Shown in pieces: positions 61,425 through 64,000 of a DNA stretch of 64,000 nt. Where the stretch lies: NCBI GenBank assembly GCA_019634795.1, contig JAHCAR010000017.1, positions 1 through 64,000 on the forward strand. Reading direction: 5' to 3'. Source of the DNA: Dokdonella sp. GTDB taxonomy: Bacteria > Pseudomonadota > Gammaproteobacteria > Xanthomonadales > Rhodanobacteraceae. The stretch's first letter is position 1. The number at the start of each line of letters is the position of its first letter. The position numbers and the translations under genes were made by a program. Under the pieces are notes generated by a model. It was not told the origin of the DNA and did no database searches. It saw only the letters and a list, made by a program, of their open reading frames with translations.

Positions 61425-64000
61425 ATGTCGCGTTCGATGTCAGGCGGTACTTTCCGTGCCAGGTCGGCACTGCTGTGCTGGATGGGACTGCTGCTTGCGT
61501 TCCCGGTGGCTGCGCAGACGCTCAGCGCGCCCGGACTCAAGGCGCCAGCCAGGATCACCTGGGATGCCGAGGGCATTCCGACCATCGACGCGTCCAATGA
61601 CAACGACGCCGCCTTCCTGCAGGGCTATGCGCATGCCCGCGACCGCTTCTTCCAGATGGACCTGACCCGCCGCTCGGTCAGTGGCTCGCTGGCCGAACTG
61701 GTCGGCATCTCGCAACTCGCGTCCGATGTACAGGCCCGCAATCTCGGCCTGCGCCGAGGCGCCGTGAAGACCTGGGCCGCGATGTCCGACGATTCGCGCG
61801 GCTGGCTGCGCGCCTACGCCGATGGCGTGAACTTCTGGCTGGCCAACAATCCGCTGCCGCCCGAATACGGGGCGCTGCAGTTGACCCATGCCGATCCGTG
61901 GACGCCGGTCGACTCGCTGTGCGTGGGCAAGGGATTGGCGTTCCAGCTCTCCTTCGATCTCGACATCAACCCGACGATCAACCTCGGTGCCTACCAGCAG
62001 GCCGGTCAGGCGGGTGGATTCGACGGTTCCACCCTGTATTTCGCCGATACGCACCGGATCGCTCCGGCCGATGATCGGGTCACCGTACCGGGCTTCGTAC
62101 CAGGTGGCACTGCGAACGGCGTCGCGCCGGCATTGTCGCAACCCGTGCCCGGCAGCCAGGCGCCGGCGGTCGGCGTCATCGACTCGAGGACGGTCGATCT
62201 GGCCCGCGCGTTCCGTGAACAATTGCAGGATTCGCCGTTGCTCGGCCGCGCCCTCGATGGACGCGATACGCCGATCGGCAGCAACGAGTGGGTCATTGCC
62301 GGCAGCCACACTGCGTCGGGCAAGCCGATCCTTTCCAACGATCCGCACCTCGGCCTCGATCTGCCTCCGGTCTTCATGGAGCAGCACGTGCTTTCGCGCG
62401 ACAGTCGCTATTCCACTCCGATGGACGTGACCGGCGTGACCGTACCTGGCACGCCCGGCGTGATTCAGGGCTGCAACCAGCGCATCTGCTGGGGAACGAC
62501 GACCAATTCGCTCGATGTGACCGACGTTTTCCAGGAACAACTCAAGCTCAATTCCTACGGACTGCCATACGCGATCGTGCACGACGGCCAGGAAGAGAAC
62601 CTGCAATGGGTGTTCCAGAACTACTACGTCAACCGCATGAACGGCACGCCCGACACGGTGACCCGCGAGAACTCGATCGGCTACGCCAATGGCGGGGTCA
62701 GCATCCTCGTGCCGCGGCGCAACAACGGCGCGCTGGTCAGCATCACCGGCGATACCGGATTGTCGATTGCCTATACCGGATGGGGCGCCACGTTCGAGAT
62801 CGAGTCGTTCCGGCGCATCAACCGCGCAGCCAACCTGGCCGACTTCCAGAGTGCCTTGAGCTACTTCGACTTCGGCTCGCAGAACTTCGCCTACGCCGAC
62901 GTCGACGGCAACATCGCCTATTTCGTCAGCGCCGAGGCACCCGTGCGCACCGACCTGCAGACTGAGAACGCGCCGGGCGGCGGCATTCCGCCGTTCGTGA
63001 TCCGCGACGGCACCGGCGCGCTGAAGCACGACTGGCTGCCGGTCATGCATCCGCAGCCGAACCAGGCGACGCCCTACGAAATCCTGCCGGCCAACGAAAT
63101 GCCGTTCGTGATCAATCCGTCCAGCGGTTACTTCGCCAATGCCAACAACGATCCGATCGGCTTCTCGCTCGACAACAATTCGCTCAACCAGCTGCGCCCC
63201 GGTGGTGGCATCTACTATCTCGATGTCGGTGGATCATCCGCCTATCGCATGGGCCGCATCGATCGCGAGATCCAGCGCCTTATCGCAGCCGGTGGCCATA
63301 TCACGGTGGCCGACATGAAGAACCTGCAGGCCAACAACCAGTTGCTCGACGCCGAACTCGTGCTGCCCTACCTGATCACCGCGTTCAAGGCCGGCGAGGC
63401 TCCGGGTGCGTGGTCGTCGCTGGCCGCGCTGGCCGCCGAGCCGCGCATCGTCGAGGCCATGAACCGCCTCGAGAACTGGGACTACTCGACGCCGACCGGC
63501 ATCCAGCAGGGCTTCGACCCGGGCGACAATCCTTCGGCGCTGCCGGTGCCCAGCCAGTCCCAGGTCGACGCCAGCATCGCCGCGACGCTCTATGCGACGT
63601 GGCGCAGCACTTCGATCCGCAACACGATCGACGCCGGCCTGACCGCGGTCGGCCTCGGCAACTACAAGCCGGGTGGCCGCGACGCCCAGGCCGCATTCAA
63701 GTTCCTGCTCGACAACTACGGCCAGCTCGGCGGCAAGGGTGCTTCGGGCGTGACATTCTTCTCGGCACCAGGTGCCCCGAATGCCGCTGCGGCGCGCGAC
63801 TACGTTTTGCTCAAGGCGCTTTCGGACAGCCTCGACCTGCTCGCCGGCGACAACTTCGCCGCCGCCTTCGCCGGCTCGACCAGCCAGTCGGACTACCGCT
63901 GGGGCAAGCTGCACCGCATCGTCTTCGAGCAGCCGCTCGGCGCACCGTTCAGCATCCCGGGGCCGAACGGTTACGGATACAGCGATCTGTCCGCGGAATT
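61425..64000 (+). CDS. Penicillin acylase family amidase, 3' end outside the window
   Basis: N-terminal nucleophile hydrolase, exported and self-cleaving, that deacylates amides such as N-acyl homoserine lactones or beta-lactam side chains. The signal peptide is at residues 1-30 (LLCWMGLLLAFPVAAQT). The early segment AFLQGYAHARDRFFQMDLTR is typical. The nucleophile is Ser 286 in IGSNEWVIAG, where the precursor is cut into alpha and beta chains. NDPHLGLDLPP and GVTVPGTPGVIQG follow. The frame is open to base 64000, so the last part is missing. Substrate cannot be predicted. Confidence 0.92.
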   Translation, partial: MSRSMSGGTFRARSALLCWMGLLLAFPVAAQTLSAPGLKAPARITWDAEGIPTIDASNDNDAAFLQGYAHARDRFFQMDLTRRSVSGSLAELVGISQLASDVQARNLGLRRGAVKTWAAMSDDSRGWLRAYADGVNFWLANNPLPPEYGALQLTHADPWTPVDSLCVGKGLAFQLSFDLDINPTINLGAYQQAGQAGGFDGSTLYFADTHRIAPADDRVTVPGFVPGGTANGVAPALSQPVPGSQAPAVGVIDSRTVDLARAFREQLQDSPLLGRALDGRDTPIGSNEWVIAGSHTASGKPILSNDPHLGLDLPPVFMEQHVLSRDSRYSTPMDVTGVTVPGTPGVIQGCNQRICWGTTTNSLDVTDVFQEQLKLNSYGLPYAIVHDGQEENLQWVFQNYYVNRMNGTPDTVTRENSIGYANGGVSILVPRRNNGALVSITGDTGLSIAYTGWGATFEIESFRRINRAANLADFQSALSYFDFGSQNFAYADVDGNIAYFVSAEAPVRTDLQTENAPGGGIPPFVIRDGTGALKHDWLPVMHPQPNQATPYEILPANEMPFVINPSSGYFANANNDPIGFSLDNNSLNQLRPGGGIYYLDVGGSSAYRMGRIDREIQRLIAAGGHITVADMKNLQANNQLLDAELVLPYLITAFKAGEAPGAWSSLAALAAEPRIVEAMNRLENWDYSTPTGIQQGFDPGDNPSALPVPSQSQVDASIAATLYATWRSTSIRNTIDAGLTAVGLGNYKPGGRDAQAAFKFLLDNYGQLGGKGASGVTFFSAPGAPNAAAARDYVLLKALSDSLDLLAGDNFAAAFAGSTSQSDYRWGKLHRIVFEQPLGAPFSIPGPNGYGYSDLSAE

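Overview
The window looks like part of the chromosome of a high-GC gammaproteobacterium, most likely Xanthomonadales/Lysobacterales (Rhodanobacteraceae-like). This is inferred from gene content (CrbS-type kinase beside acs, DcaP porin, OprP-type porin beside pst, the 5-oxoproline cluster, RnfB-like ferredoxin beside nth) and from short repeats of the type common in that group. No marker gene was compared. The first ~0.9 kb does not match the rest: it has the codon habits of another phylum (Bacteroidota-like) and joins the high-GC sequence inside the most conserved motif of a copper ATPase. That suggests a metagenomic assembly join or a recombination point.

Layout. 0-2 kb: 5'-truncated CopA-type ATPase. 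2.5-4.4 kb: DUF2141 protein and an exported carotenoid oxygenase. 4.5-9.8 kb: rarA, dacB/PBP4, a membrane protein, serS. 9.8-11.1 kb: tRNA-Ser(UGA) in an array of tRNA-Ser 5' and 3' fragments and GC-rich repeats, the strangest stretch here. 11.1-16.5 kb: a lipoprotein, an overlapping pair of a receptor-type Ser/Thr kinase and ChrA, then crcB and DUF190. 16.5-18.7 kb: a TauE/SafE permease and a 176-residue unknown gene bracketed by two related putative small RNAs. 18.7-28.2 kb: acetate locus (MFS symporter and DcaP porin divergent from acs, crbR; crbS convergent). 28.4-35.8 kb: phoU-pstBACS, fmdB-type gene and rnt, and an OprP-like porin, with Pho-box-like sites before both pstS and the porin. 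35.8-43.2 kb: repeat cluster, nth, RnfB-like, DUF2007, metG, a small lipoprotein, apbC, DUF1287, dcd. 43.2-44.8 kb: three small exported proteins of unknown function. 44.8-52.6 kb: a long minus-strand cluster for 5-oxoproline salvage (pxpB, pxpC, DUF885 peptidase-like, pxpA, DUF969/DUF979 permease, pcp) headed by a dienelactone-hydrolase-like gene and a HIT gene. 52.6-55.8 kb: a TPR-GGDEF cyclase and a DUF3025 gene. 56-60.8 kb: a Gld-like ABC system (ATPase, permease, GldG-like, DUF4340). 60.8-64 kb: DUF423 and a penicillin-acylase-family gene that runs off the window.

How genes work together. CrbS/CrbR-type systems control acetyl-CoA synthetase in other gammaproteobacteria, so acs, its regulator pair, the symporter and the porin probably form an acetate/propionate uptake and activation unit. 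The pst-phoU genes and the OprP-like porin give outer- and inner-membrane steps of phosphate uptake under shared PhoB control. Pcp releases pyroglutamate from peptides, DUF969/979 may carry it, and PxpABC hydrolyses it to glutamate. No prophage, complete insertion sequence, CRISPR array or restriction/defence island was seen.
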